Origin: Bretschneidera sinensis
Lineage: Eukaryota > Streptophyta > Magnoliopsida > Brassicales > Akaniaceae
Length of the DNA stretch: 64,000 nucleotides
NCBI GenBank assembly: GCA_023935145.1
Contig: CM043700.1
Coordinates: 1,434,001 to 1,498,000 of the forward strand
Reading direction: 5' to 3'
The position numbers were made by a program, and so were the translations under genes. Each line of letters begins with the position of its first letter. Within the stretch, counting starts at the first letter, position 1. Shown here one piece after another: positions 12,753 through 24,883 of this stretch. Below the pieces are notes generated by a model. It saw nothing but the letters and a program-made list of their open reading frames with translations, was not told the DNA's origin and made no database searches.

Positions 12753-13319
12753 TCACTCCTGTCTCCTTCAGAATCTTCAAAGCCCCAAACAAGCATATGG
12801 TTCTCATGTGCTCTGATGCAAGCAGGTTATTTGTTTTTCTTTTTATTATCTTCTTTACATTTGATTCTTAATTTTATTTTTGTTAACTTGCTAATTACCT
12901 TTTATCTTTTGATTTGATTTCTTTTGAACAGTTCATCTTTGAAAAGCAATAACATGTATAAACCATCATTCGTCGGCTTTATAAATATAGATTTATCATA
13001 TAAAAAACTCTCTCTTAAAAGTTTGATATGTCCTCAATTAATTTAAACATCATCAAAATCTAATGATGTTATATTCTTTTCTCTTTCTCTATTTAGACTT
13101 CTTAATCACTAATTAATATATATATATATATATAAAAGTTTTTTTATTTATCAAATATTGCAGATTGATCATTCTATAGTGGAAAGTTTTGGAGCCATCA
13201 AGGGTATATCTTACTAAAGCAGTGTTGCTCACTTGTTTGTATTCAACAATGGGACTGAGCCCATCATTGTAGAGAGTCTTAATGCCTGGAGCATGGACAG
13301 TCCATCACAGATGAACTGA
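12753..13319 (+). pseudogene. GH32 copy C, 3' fragment
   Basis: Only the 3' end remains: part of exon 5 (12753-12825), exon 6 (12932-13025) and exon 7 (13164-13319). Homology to copy D starts abruptly inside exon 5 at the TCACTCCTG position. The exon 6 donor has changed from GT to AT. Exon 7 has lost an internal block ([11 protein letters not shown] is reduced to FGA) and another near the EDAHL codons. It has no promoter and no active site. Copy F starts at exactly the same place, so both derive from one truncated ancestor. Confidence 0.92.
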
Positions 13320-16300
13320 AAGGGGAGATAGAATTAATCACAGTTACTCTTTCATGCGTTTAGTTATAAAAATAAATAATAATCATTGAGATTTGTTTTA
13401 CTTTCAGTCTCCATTCATTCAGATTTGCTTATGGCTTGCAATCTCCACTCCCCATCAATCTTGAATAAAATTAAGAATTTAGGAACTTAAATATTGCAAT
13501 TGAACTTTGAGAATTAATTTGAATTTTGAGATAAATCTAAAAATCGATAGTGTAATTTAGCTGACGCATAGAAATTGGAAAGTTAAGGGAGAGATTATTT
13601 TGTTTGAGAGTTTTAAACAAACTCTCCAATTCTGTGTTGAGGCAAATAAAAAATTTTGGAGAGTTATAGAAAAGAATCTTCTAACACCTTTATCATTTTT
13701 ATTTTATTTTATAAAAAGGCTGGAAAACTCCCACACAAGATTTTTAAATATCTCATCGTTCACTTTCTTTTACTTTATCCTTAAAAACCATCAACAAAAG
13801 TGCATATTTGTATCTTGATCTTCAAAGCCCTTATTACGTTTGTTTTGTACTTTTTCCTACTATAAATGGATTGTGTTATAATTTTGAGTTTTTATATGTG
13901 CTAGTGATAATACTATGGACTTGTATTGTGATCAAATAGATCATTGTAATTATATATAATATCGTTTTAATAAAAAAATTAAATAAAATAACTAGTTGTC
14001 ATGCCACATACAGTGCATGAGTTTTATAAGTTTATATATAGATAACGTTTCGAATAATATATATATATTCATTAATAATATATTTATTTAATGTGATTAA
14101 GATTTTTTTATTTAATCGATTAATTTTTGTAAAAAAATAAATAGTTATTTGGAACTGATAACATTTTATTTGCTCTATATGATGTGGGCATACAAATGCA
14201 AATATGGAAGTAAATATATTTTTTACTAAAAAATATCAAATAATTAAAGAAAAAATTAAAATATTTAATTTAATTTAATAATCAAAGTAAAAAAGTAGGC
14301 AAATAATTTTTGTATACAAGTTTTTATCTACTCAATATAATGTGTGTGCAAAATGTAAATCTATACGTAAAAATTTGAAATTTCATAATATAAATAATAA
14401 AAGATGAAAGTAAAAAACATGTAGAGAAAACCTAAAATATCATACTATTAAAATTTAATACATTAGTAAAATTGAAATATAACTTTATATAGCTTAATTC
14501 TCTTTTTTAATATATATTTTTAGAGTACAATCTTATGAATTCAATTTATTTGAGTTAATTTTTTAATTAAATTAATATTAGTCTTTTTTTTGGGTTTTCA
14601 TAAGCTTTTCGAGTTAGTTTTTATTGTAAAGTATCACAACATCGAATGTTAATCTATTAATTAAGATGAGTATTTCATCTTATGCGTTTTGCTGATAACA
14701 AATAAGAGAAAGAATTAATCATTCACCATTAATAAAGTAATTGATTAAAAGAACAAACATCATATAAACCTATGAATGTTGAGGCATAAAACTAACACAC
14801 AAGACAAATTTATGTCCTAACCATGTGTTCTTTTCTTATGGGGAGTGTGGCAAAGAGAAAGCAGCCCCGCTAGTCTTCATCAACACAAATATGACCAAAT
14901 CAGACAAATTTACGTCCTAACCATGTGCTATTTTTTTTATTGTGTTCTTTTCAAATATTTTACAATAAAAGAAATAAATAAAATATTTTTCAGTTCTCAA
15001 TTTTTTTAAAAAAAAAATTTCCTCATGAGTATATATAACATATTTCTTTGCATTTGTACTAAATAGTATATGCAAATTCTTATATTTATTTAAAACAGTT
15101 TTATAGATGAAAAGTAACCAAAAATTGCATTGCAATCAATTGAAAGTTTGAGAATATTTAACATCAAATTCATAATTTAAGGATTTAAATGTTAGGCATC
15201 AATAGTTTAAAGACAATTGATATAATTATCCAAAAAAAAAAAATGTTTAATTTTGTTGGTAAAGTTTTGGGTGATTATTATGAAAACCTGGGTTGAAGTT
15301 GACTTCACTTGAATTTGTTGGATAGAGGATGGGGAAGCACTATCCATAAGTGGGCACAGTTTGATAACCGAACAAATCAAGAGAAATCATAATTATAATC
15401 AAAATTTTGGTTTACAAAAAATCTTAATTGTACTCAAATTATTTTTATTCGATTATAGAAATTTTGCAGTTGGTCAATCGAAAAAATCAAAGTTTTTCCC
15501 AATCAAAATAATTATACGAATCAAATTATAATACAACTTAAAAAAAAAAATCTCTTTCAATTCTCATTCATCGATTCATATTAAAGTTCTCTATCAAAGA
15601 CCAACATCTATGATAAACATTCAATCCACAATATTAAAAAACTCAAACATTAAGTGAAGTTGGTTCTTTGAAAAAAAAAACATTTAAATTATAAAATTAA
15701 AATTACAAAATAACCAAAACTTTCAACAACAAAAACTAAAATTGAACCCTTCAATAAAGTGTTTTCATATATATACATATACTATTAATAGTATATATTT
15801 GATATTTATGTATATAATTTTGGTTTCATTTGGTTAACCGATATGTTAAAAAATCAATAACCATAACACTATGAGTTGCCGCATGTCTTTAATTACCTAA
15901 TCGAGTGATCTGGTTTGAGTACTTACGAGAAGAACATTTTGATGATAGTTTTTTTCAAGGTTAAATTGTGATTTTGTCCTTGTAATTTGAATAGTTTAAA
16001 AACAATTTCTATTCTTTTAATTGAGTAATCTATTTACTATAAATCCAATTTAAGACATTTCGTTCGTTAGACCATACGAAAGCCTGCACCAATTGCTTAA
16101 TTACTCAATAGTACCATTTTCCCGTTAATTTCCTTTGATTCTTTTGTTTAGAACTCTTTTGCGGTAAGAATTGTGAAGTACAATTTGTAATACATTGTTT
16201 TTGCACATAAATTTACTTTACTTCACAATGTTTACAATAAAGGATTCGCACTCGAAAAGCAACGGCCTTCTTGAGAAGATATCCAATTTTTTGTGTCATT

Positions 16301-17053
16301 TTCACGTTGATTGTTGATGAATAAACTGTTTATAACGCAGACTTTTGTTTGGTTCGTGATGGAATAAATTTTGGATGAAATGTTTTAAATTGGACAATTA
16401 ATGAAGTTTGAGTACCCAATTAAAACAATTGAAACAACAAAAAAAAACTATTTTAAAATTATCATAAAGTAAAAAAATTCATAAATTCACAATTACAAGA
16501 GGTTAAAAGCTGAACATTCCTGTCTTCTTTGCTCTCATTAAATAATTACAGGCAAGCATGCAGCAAACCAATACGATACTAAGTCCCGTTTAGTATATGA
16601 TTAAATTAAATTTAAATATTATTCAAATGATGTCTATAAAAATTATTTTCTTTAAAAAAAATAATCATCTAAATACAAGAAGGGAATGTCTGGATCCACG
16701 GTAAAAAAAGAAAGAAAGACAATTTCATCCAAATCTTTACATTCTGTTCCCTTTATTTAGTGCGGCAATGCTGTCATTTTCATTTTCTTGGTCATGGATC
16801 CAGACATTTCCTCCGTGTATATAGAAGTTATTTTTTTTATTGGCTAAGGCTATAGACTATAGTTTTAGCTATATAGTATGGTTCATAGCTTTTAGTAAGG
16901 TTGTTTGTGTTACATGTTCGTGCATATGAGCAGCTAAGAACTATAATGGGCATTATATATTAACTTCCACTTACTGGAAAATTGTGACAGAAAACTAATT
17001 TTGGCATTATATAATTAATAAGATCAACTGGAAATAGGAAATTTGAGGATAGT
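13320..17053. other. Long spacer after copy C
   Basis: No gene supported. It carries the common 3' spacer (13320-14780), two occurrences of the ATTTATGTCCTAACCATGTG marker (near 14810 and 14905), and then a block (15360-16550) that also occurs at 32420-33500. A short inverted repeat at 16682-16813 is listed separately. Confidence 0.55.
16682..16813. repeat. Inverted repeat, possible small MITE
   Basis: GGGAATGTCTGGATCCACGG at the left is matched in inverse orientation by CATGGATCCAGACATTTCC at the right, about 130 bp end to end. It is absent from the equivalent spacer at 33480. No clear target duplication was found, so calling it a transposon is tentative. Confidence 0.45.
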
Positions 17054-17056
17054 TTA

Positions 17057-17368
17057 GGACATCTTTAAGTAATAGTTTACCGAAAACAATTTTCTAATGT
17101 TTTTTGAAAGAACATATCTGGATAGTTATAATTTAAAATTGTTTTCAAAAACAGAAAACAGTGATTTTTGGACTGTTTTTCGAAAATTATATCAGAAAAC
17201 ATCAATGAAGGTTTTCAAAAAATAGTTTTTGAAAAGAAGTTCTTTTAAAACAGTTTTTAAAAATTACTTCTGAAAATGAATTTTCAAACATGATTTTGAG
17301 ATTTTAAAAACAAATTTTAATTTTTGAAAACTGAAAACTATTTTTAAAAAGTGTTTGCAAACATGCCC
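17057..17368. mobile_element. Tourist-like MITE, copy 2
   Basis: Same element as at 2872-3173, flanked by TTA on both sides (17054-17056 and 17369-17371). The left end has decayed to GGACATC; the right end is ACATGCCC. It sits in the same surrounding sequence as copy 1, so it was duplicated with the spacer and did not insert independently. Confidence 0.65.
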
Positions 17369-17371
17369 TTA

Positions 17372-17797
17372 ACCTTCTAATCTTGCATCTTGTCACCTTG
17401 TCAAAGGAATCCCATAAATTAAGAGCAATTCTTCTATAGTATCGGTTTTATAGGACTATTCAAAATTTTCACAACTATATTACAATATATTATTTATTTA
17501 TTTTAATAGAATAACACAATATGATTGTTAAAAGTTTTAAATTTTAAGTCAGACAATGTCTTGGTTTAACTATTTAAATGGAATATTTCAGTTTCGACGC
17601 GTTGTTTTGATTTGACAATATTTTCAAATATGTACCTATCAAATTACATGCATTTCAAAAATAAATATAAATTATAAAAAAAACAATCATCATTCAGATA
17701 CACAAATTAATCATACCCAAATTTTTGTTTTAAAATCAATTTTAAATCATTTTTTGGTATAAATCTAAATTGAGACTTTGTTCTACTACCAAATTAC

Positions 17798-17860
<63 letters not shown>

Positions 17861-19299
17861 ATCATCATTCAAATATTAAATGATAAAGATAATGTTTCAC
17901 CCACATCATCTAAAATCCAAATACTAACACAAACAACAACAATACGATAATTATCACCCATATAATCCAAGATAGAGTTGTTGTTTTTCCTTATGGAACC
18001 ATCCAAATTAAAAAAAAAAAGTGAAATTACCAATTTTTTCTTTAAAATTTTCAAAAATATAAATGAATTAACATTATAACATTTTGATCAAAACGGACCG
18101 AAATAAAAGGAAGAATGAAATATAGAGGTTTAACGTTTCGATTTAGTACTAAAACCAAAACATTTCGATCATTTCAATCAAAAATTAACGAAATTTACAG
18201 CATTGCTTATAAAACTGGCCTTACATAAGAATTTCGCATAAATTAATCTCAAATTAAAATTTAATTAATGACATAAATTTTGTTGAGGATATAAAGTTTT
18301 GAAAGCTTAATTAAAGGCACTAATAAATAATAATGGAGTGAAATTAATATGGATTCCTTTTGTCAGTGAAGAATACATAAATAAAAAGCTTTGAGCACTT
18401 AACATGCCTGTGGGAGACGTGTTGGTATTGTTGCACCAAAGAAACTAAACAAAAGCGAACGTGTTAAAAGGGGAGCATGCCTCTTCAGTCTTCAGCATAT
18501 AAGGCCTGCATTTATATACTTTAAACAAAAGCGAACGTGTTAAAAGGGGGGCATGCCTGTTCAATCTTCAGCATATAAGGCCTGCATTTATATACTTTTG
18601 AGTGGATAAGATACATGTCAATATCAGCTATGGTTTATTTTAATTTCGTTCAGTGTTGTTGGAACCAAATCCACCGTTATTTTGGATCACACTAATTAAT
18701 TTTTATCATATTGTTTGTATCTAATTTTTATAACGTGTTTTTTAAGGTAAAATTGAAAAATTATTAATCCGTTGCTTGATGGTGTATTTTGATAGTTTCA
18801 TTACATGGTTTAAATTATATTGATTATCTTCGCTTAAAATATTTAAGTTTGACTTACATTATAAGCATTTATTGATATTAAATTTAAGTTTTTATCACAT
18901 AAAATATGAAATAATTTTTAGTTATGATCCCGACATAAGTACGATAGAAATTACTCAACCAACTCAAAATTAATTTCCTTATATAGTTAGATTATAGATA
19001 ATAAGAAATTCATCATCTGGGGACTACTGAGAGCCTTGGCTACCCCCAAAAATTTGAAAAACCAACGAATTATACATGTTAAAGGTATAAAATGGTACTG
19101 ATATTTATCTATGTGGCTCCCCCAAACTGATTAGTCTTATTAAACTATTCTTCAGATTCATGACCACCCACCTGCAAGTTGCAAAGCAGAAATTATTTTT
19201 AACAAAAGCATAATATTTTTTAACAAAAGCATAAGCTTAAAATGTTGGTTTTCATCACACAGAATGCAGAGTAATATTTAATTTCGACTCTGACTTAAA
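17372..19299. other. Spacer before the copy D upstream region
   Basis: No gene seen. It includes a (TA)n run at about 17805-17854 and a 76-bp direct duplication at 18447-18598. The part from about 18190 to 18690 recurs at 34640-34980 and 40010-40106, on either side of the full copia element. Confidence 0.55.
18447..18598. repeat. 76-bp tandem duplication
   Basis: Two adjacent copies starting AAACAAAAGCGAACGTGTTA at 18447 and 18523. They differ at a few positions (for example CCTCTTCAGTC versus CCTGTTCAATC). The same sequence flanks the copia element at 34900-34980 and 39964-40030. Confidence 0.85.
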
Positions 19300-20635
19300 T
19301 ATAGTGGAGAGTACTTCAGATTTATTCTGTGTCTGGGCCAATACTCCTTGACAAGTATGTAAAGTAGCTATCTATTTATTTATTTTTTTTAAAAAAAAAA
19401 CATAAGAGAGATTGAAAAGAAATTATGTAAATATCATATTAGGGTGTAAAATGTATTACATGAACCTACCTATATATTCTAAGAATACAAAATCTAGTAG
19501 AACGTGGAATTTTGGAACTAAATCGAATAAGGAAACTAAACCAATTCTAAACTAATTAATACGTATTTATAATTAGAAAACCAATGAATACATATCTTAA
19601 CTCTCTTTTTTCGAAGGAGTACATATCTTAATTCGAGTTATATGACGTACTTACAATGTACATCTACAAAAATGAAAGATAAAGCAATAAACCTTTTTTT
19701 TAAAATTTATTTAAGAAATAAACACGATAAAATAATAAATAAATCAATAACATCGCTAAATTTAACGTTGAATATGTGGTTAAAAGAAAAAGTAAAAATT
19801 GTGTACCAAAAAAATGTGGAAAAAATTGTATATTATGTGTTAAGAAAAGGTAAAAATTGATAATTTTAAAGAAAAACTATAATTTTAAATCATGGTTAGA
19901 AAACGTAAGATCATAATTAAAAACATAATGAATAGTATCATGTTATTACTATTGACCTTGTGTTAAGTATTTGCTCTTCGTATGAAAAAAAAGTATTTAC
20001 ACATTTGTAACTACTCTTTTGGATTCCATTGACAGTAAAAAAAAAAAAATTGAGTAATAAGTAATAACAAATTAAACAGATCATATTTTCTTTAATGGTT
20101 ATTGTTTCAAATCAAATATATTTGAATGTAAATTCGATTTTTCAGATTAATAACTCTTAAATTTAAGGTTATTGTACGAGTGGTTAGGGATTATAGTTAG
20201 GTTACATATGATTGTTGTAAAAAAAAAGTAAAAAACATGAACGATCAAGTAAAATTTAATTTCTACTAATATTTATGTTGACCTTATCCAAATTAATTAC
20301 TTTATAAATATAAAAGGTTATCGTATGAGTGATTAAGGTCATCGTTATTATAAATAATTTCTGTAAATAAAGAAAATAGTTAAAAAAAAAAGCAAAATTT
20401 AATTTCTACCACATCTATGTTGACCTCGTCCAAATTAAAATTTTACAAACTCTTAATTTACTCTTCACCATAAACAAGTAAAAAAAGTAAAAAAGAGAAT
20501 TAACCAAAAAAAAAGGCAGATAAAACGTAACTGTAAAATTAAGAAAAGTCGTAAGAAAAAAACTGCAAGATTAAAATTAGTAAAAGTTTAACCAAACTTA
20601 GAAATTATCTTTTCCCTATTTCCTATAGCCTTTCA
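19300..20635 (+). promoter_or_regulatory. Upstream region of GH32 copy D
   Basis: AT-rich sequence closely matching that upstream of copy B (about 4130-5475). A piece of it (to about 20520) is also found out of place at 31212-31525. Conservation across copies marks the extent of the duplicated promoter region; individual regulatory sites cannot be named with confidence. Confidence 0.5.
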
Positions 20636-20645
20636 TATATAAATA
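20636..20645 (+). promoter_or_regulatory. TATA box of GH32 copy D
   Basis: TATATAAATA 78 bp before the copy D ATG. It is followed by a C/T-rich leader (CTCTCTCTTTCTATTTC), as in copy B. Confidence 0.65.
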
Positions 20646-20723
20646 ACCCCCAACTTCCCTATTCATTCGAATCAGAGATCCTCTCTCTTTCTATTTCTAT
20701 TTCTCTTTCTTTTTGGTTTGAAG

Positions 20724-23700
20724 ATGGATGCTCCAACGTTATTCTCAGTCTGTAATTTGTTTGTCATAACAATATTTATAATAAACAACAATGGCGTTGA
20801 AGCATCCCACAAGATCTTTCCAGATTATCAGTCTCTACGCACTACTACGATTGACAAAATACACAGAACTGGATATCACTTTCAACCTCCTTCGCATTGG
20901 ATAAACGGTATGTTCTCCGCTTCTCTTTTTTTTTTTTTAAATTTTATATAGTAAAGGTTTTTGTTTAATTGTATTTGAAATTTTTCCCCCTTTTCTCTCT
21001 CATTGTTTAAATCAAGTTTATCATAATGAATTTTGCAAATATAATCTAAATTTTATATTAATGGTGTTTGATTTTTTGTTTTTGTTTTTTTAAATTGAGT
21101 TATCATGCAAATTCACTTATTTTGGCCTTCATATTAATCTTCAATATTTTAGATTCTCAGATAACTTATGAATAATATATCAAAAAAGAGTAGTATTAAT
21201 TTTAATTATTTAGAACATTGAGGTTTAATTTTTGTATTAATTGGGATGGAGTGATTTTTTTTTTATGGTAAAAACAGCACACACCACTCAACCAGGAATA
21301 GAGATATATATTTTGAAAACATGTTTAAAGTGATCAAAATATATTTTTTTGACGATGATCTAAAATATTTTCTTTATTGTCATCCCTAATCCCTATATTG
21401 ACATGACGCTTAAGGTATGCAAAGCAATCGTCCTGCATATTCTTGTCCGTTAGCTGCATGCGCATGCTTACAATTCTTCTGGGAATATATTCCAAATTTC
21501 TTGTGGGCTCCTTTTGTTTTGTTTCGTTTATTCAGCTCTATAATTTTTTTTTAGTTCCCTACTACAACATGGAGTTCAATATTTTTGTTTTCTTCTTCCA
21601 TAAAAAAAAAAGTGAAAGTATTATTGTCGGATAAGAGTAATTCTCCTATCAAAATTTAATTAATTTAATTTTTATTGCTACGAAGAGCATTGTGTGATTA
21701 AAATGTATAAGCTTCAAAATCAGTTACTAATCTTGTTTCTCTCCTTTCTTCTTGTGCTTGAATTCGCGCCATAAATTGCACCACCAACAGATCCAAATGG
21801 TCAGTTTCTCCAACAAAATCCTACATTTTTCTTCTTCATTTTTTTATTTTATTATCTATGATTTTCAAGTTAAAAAAAATGTGAATTAAACAGGGCCTAT
21901 GCACTACAATGGGATCTACCATCTCTTCTACCAATACAATCCAAAGGGTGCAGTATGGGGAAACATTGTGTGGGCTCATTCAGTGTCAAAGGACTTGATC
22001 AACTGGGAAGCCGTTGAGCCCGCAATCTTCCCATCAAAGCCATTTGATATCAAAGGTACATGGTCCGGCTCAGCTACAATTCTCCCAAACAACAAGCCCA
22101 TTATCCTTTACACTGGCCTTGATGCCAATGAAACCCAAATCCAAAACTATGCCGTTCCCGCAAACCTATCCGACCCATATCTCCGTAAATGGATCAAACC
22201 CGACAACAACCCGTTGGTGGTACCCGATTCATCTATGAACCGAACCGCATTCCGTGACCCGACAACGGCTTGGTGGAGCAATGATGGGCATTGGAGGATA
22301 TTAGTAGGGAGTAAACGGAAGCATAGAGGCATTGCTTATTTGTATAGGAGCAAAGATTTCATGAAATGGACCAAGGCCAAACACCCACTCCACTCGAAAG
22401 CGGGTACGGGTATGTGGGAATGCCCGGATTTTTTTCCGGTTTCGATATCGGGTAATAATGGGTTGGATTTCGGCTATATGGGTAAAAACATAAAGCATGT
22501 GTTGAAAGTGAGCTTAGACTTAACAAGATACGAGTACTACACTGTTGGTACATATTATCCAGATAAGGATAGGTATGTACCTGATAATACATCAGTTGAT
22601 GGTTGGGGAGGGTTGAGACCTGATTATGGAAATTTTTATGCTTCAAAGTCTTTCTATGATTACAAGAAGAATAGGAGGATTTTGTTGGGTTGGGCTAATG
22701 AATCTGATTCTGAACATGATGACGTTAAGAAGGGTTGGGCTGGAGTTCAGGTATAACATTTTTATACATTTTTTAAAATATGCAAGTGAAACGTGTTAGG
22801 ATAGAAGGAAAAGGAAAGGAAATTTGCCTCTTCACAAAATCTTAAATTTAGAGGACCATTTCTTTTTCCTTTCCTTCCATTCTCTCTAAATCCAAACATA
22901 GTGTTTTGATTATTTTACTAACTTATTTTTATTTTTCCTAATAATAAATAATGTGTTAGACAATTCCAAGGACAGTTTTGCTTGATCCTAATGGAAGGCA
23001 ATTGCTATTGTGGCCTATAGAAGAAATAGAGACACTAAGAAGGAAGAATGTTCAAATCAACAAACAAAGGCTTGAATTGGGACAACAAGTTGAAGTTAAA
23101 GGAATAACTGCAGCCCAGGTAATTAATTAAGCATCTTTTTTCATTTTCACTTGATTGAATATATAATTTTGTTTTTTTGATAATTGAGTGTGAAGATTTG
23201 AACTCAAGACTTCCTTTTTAAGTTAGGAGTTTGATTACTGATTGAGTCGATTGAATATATAAATTTTTAACAATAAAAACACTTTATTTGATTTTTCATG
23301 ATTTAAAATTCAAACAGGTTACTGAAAAGCTGATGTTATGGTTTTGAACAGGCTGATGTTGAGGTTACCTTTTCAATTCCTAGCTTGGACAAAGCTGAGC
23401 CATTTGATCCAAAGTGGGAGAATGCACAAGACCTCTGTGCCCAAAGGGGCTCAAAGAAACAGGGTGGGGTTGGACCTTTTGGGCTATTAACATTAGCTTC
23501 ACATGACTTGGAAGAATTCACTCCTGTCTCCTTCAGAATCTTCAAAGCCCCAAACAAGCATGTGGTTCTCATGTGCTCTGATGCAAGCAGGTTATTCTTT
23601 TCTTCTTTTTATTATCTTCTTCACATTTGATTCTTAATTTTCTTCTTGTTAACTTGCTAATTACCTTTTATCTTTTGATTTGATTTCTTTTTAACAGTTC

Positions 23701-24110
23701 CTCTTTGAAGAGTAATAACATGTATAAACCATCATTCGCCGGCTTTGTAGATGTAGATTTATCAGATAAAAAGCTATCTCTTAGAAGTTTGGTATGTCCT
23801 TAATTAGTTTAAACATCATCAAAATCTAATGATACTATATTCTTTTCTCTCTGTCTATTTAGACTTCTTAATCACTAATTAATATATATATATATATATA
23901 ATTTTTTTTATTTATCCAATATTGCAGATTGATCATTCTATTGTGGAAAGTTTTGGAGCAGGAGGCAAAACATGCATCACATCAAGGGTATATCCTACTA
24001 AAGCAGTGTTTGAGGATGCTCACTTGTTTGTATTCAACAATGGGACTGAGCCCATCACTGTAGAGAGTCTTAATGCCTGGAGCATGGACAGTCCATCACA
24101 GATGAACTGA
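20724..24110 (+). CDS. GH32 copy D: intact secreted beta-fructosidase, fructan exohydrolase-like
   Basis: The only complete copy. Exons 20724-20907, 21791-21799 (9-nt mini-exon), 21894-22750, 22960-23118, 23352-23590, 23698-23791, 23928-24110 join to 1725 nt, 574 residues, the usual length for plant cell-wall invertases. Residues 1-28 are a hydrophobic signal peptide. The catalytic propeller carries NDPNG (61-65, nucleophile Asp62), WSGS (121-124), FRDP (184-187, Asp186) and WECPDF (239-244, acid/base Glu240; Pro after Cys is the cell-wall type). The beta-sandwich domain fills the C-terminal part. N-glycosylation sequons lie at Asn143, 155 and 180. The sucrose-binding Asp of the invertase motif GTYDxxKD is Tyr286 here (GTYYPDKD), with Lys289 kept; loss of that Asp is typical of fructan exohydrolases. 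The enzyme should release terminal fructose in the apoplast. ATG 20724 is used because it opens the signal peptide and follows the TATA box by 78 bp. Sucrose versus fructan preference is inferred. Confidence 0.93.
21791..21799 (+). other. 9-nt mini-exon of GH32 copy D
   Basis: ATCCAAATG, preceded by ACCAACAG and followed by GTCAGT. Skipping it would remove Asp62 (the nucleophile), Pro63 and Asn64 without changing the frame. Confidence 0.9.
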
Positions 24111-24836
24111 AAGGGGAGATAAAATTAATCACAGTTACTCTTTCATGCATTTAGTTATAAAAATAAATAATAATCATTGAGATTTGTTTTACTTTCAGTC
24201 TCCATTCATTCAGATTTGTTTTTGGCTTGCAGTCTCCACACCTCATCAATATTGAATAAAATTGAAAATTTAGGAACTTAAATATTGCAATTCAACTTTG
24301 AGAAGTAATTTGAATTTTGAGACAAATCTAAATAATAGATTGTGTAATTTAGCTGACGCATAGTAAAGGAGAGATTCTATTGTTTGAGAGCTTTAAACAA
24401 ACTCTCTAATTCAATGTGTTGAGGCAAATAAAAAGTTTTGAAGTGTTATAAAGAAGAATCTTCTAACACTTTTATCATTTTAATTTTATTTTATAAAATA
24501 ACAGAAAAACTCCCATACAAGATTTTTAAATATCTCCTCGTTTACTTTCTTTTACTTTATCCTCAAAAACCATCTACCAAAGCAAATATTTGTATCTTGA
24601 TCTTCAAGGCTTTTATTAGGTTTGGTTTGTACTTTCTCCTTCTATAAATGGATTGTGTTATAATTTTGAGTTTTTATATGTGCTAGTGATAATACTATGG
24701 ACTTGTATTGTGATCAAATAGATCATTGTAATTGTATATACTATCATGTTAATAAAAAAATTAAATAAAATAACTAGTCGTCATGCCACATACCGTGCAT
24801 GAGTTTTATAAATTTTTATGTAGATAAAGTTTCAAG

Positions 24837-24883
<47 letters not shown>

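Noticed and set aside
22359..22646. Minus-strand open frames inside the large GH32 exon of copies D and E
   Set aside because: They lie opposite a well-supported catalytic exon, have no own promoter or domain, and occur only because both copies share the sequence.
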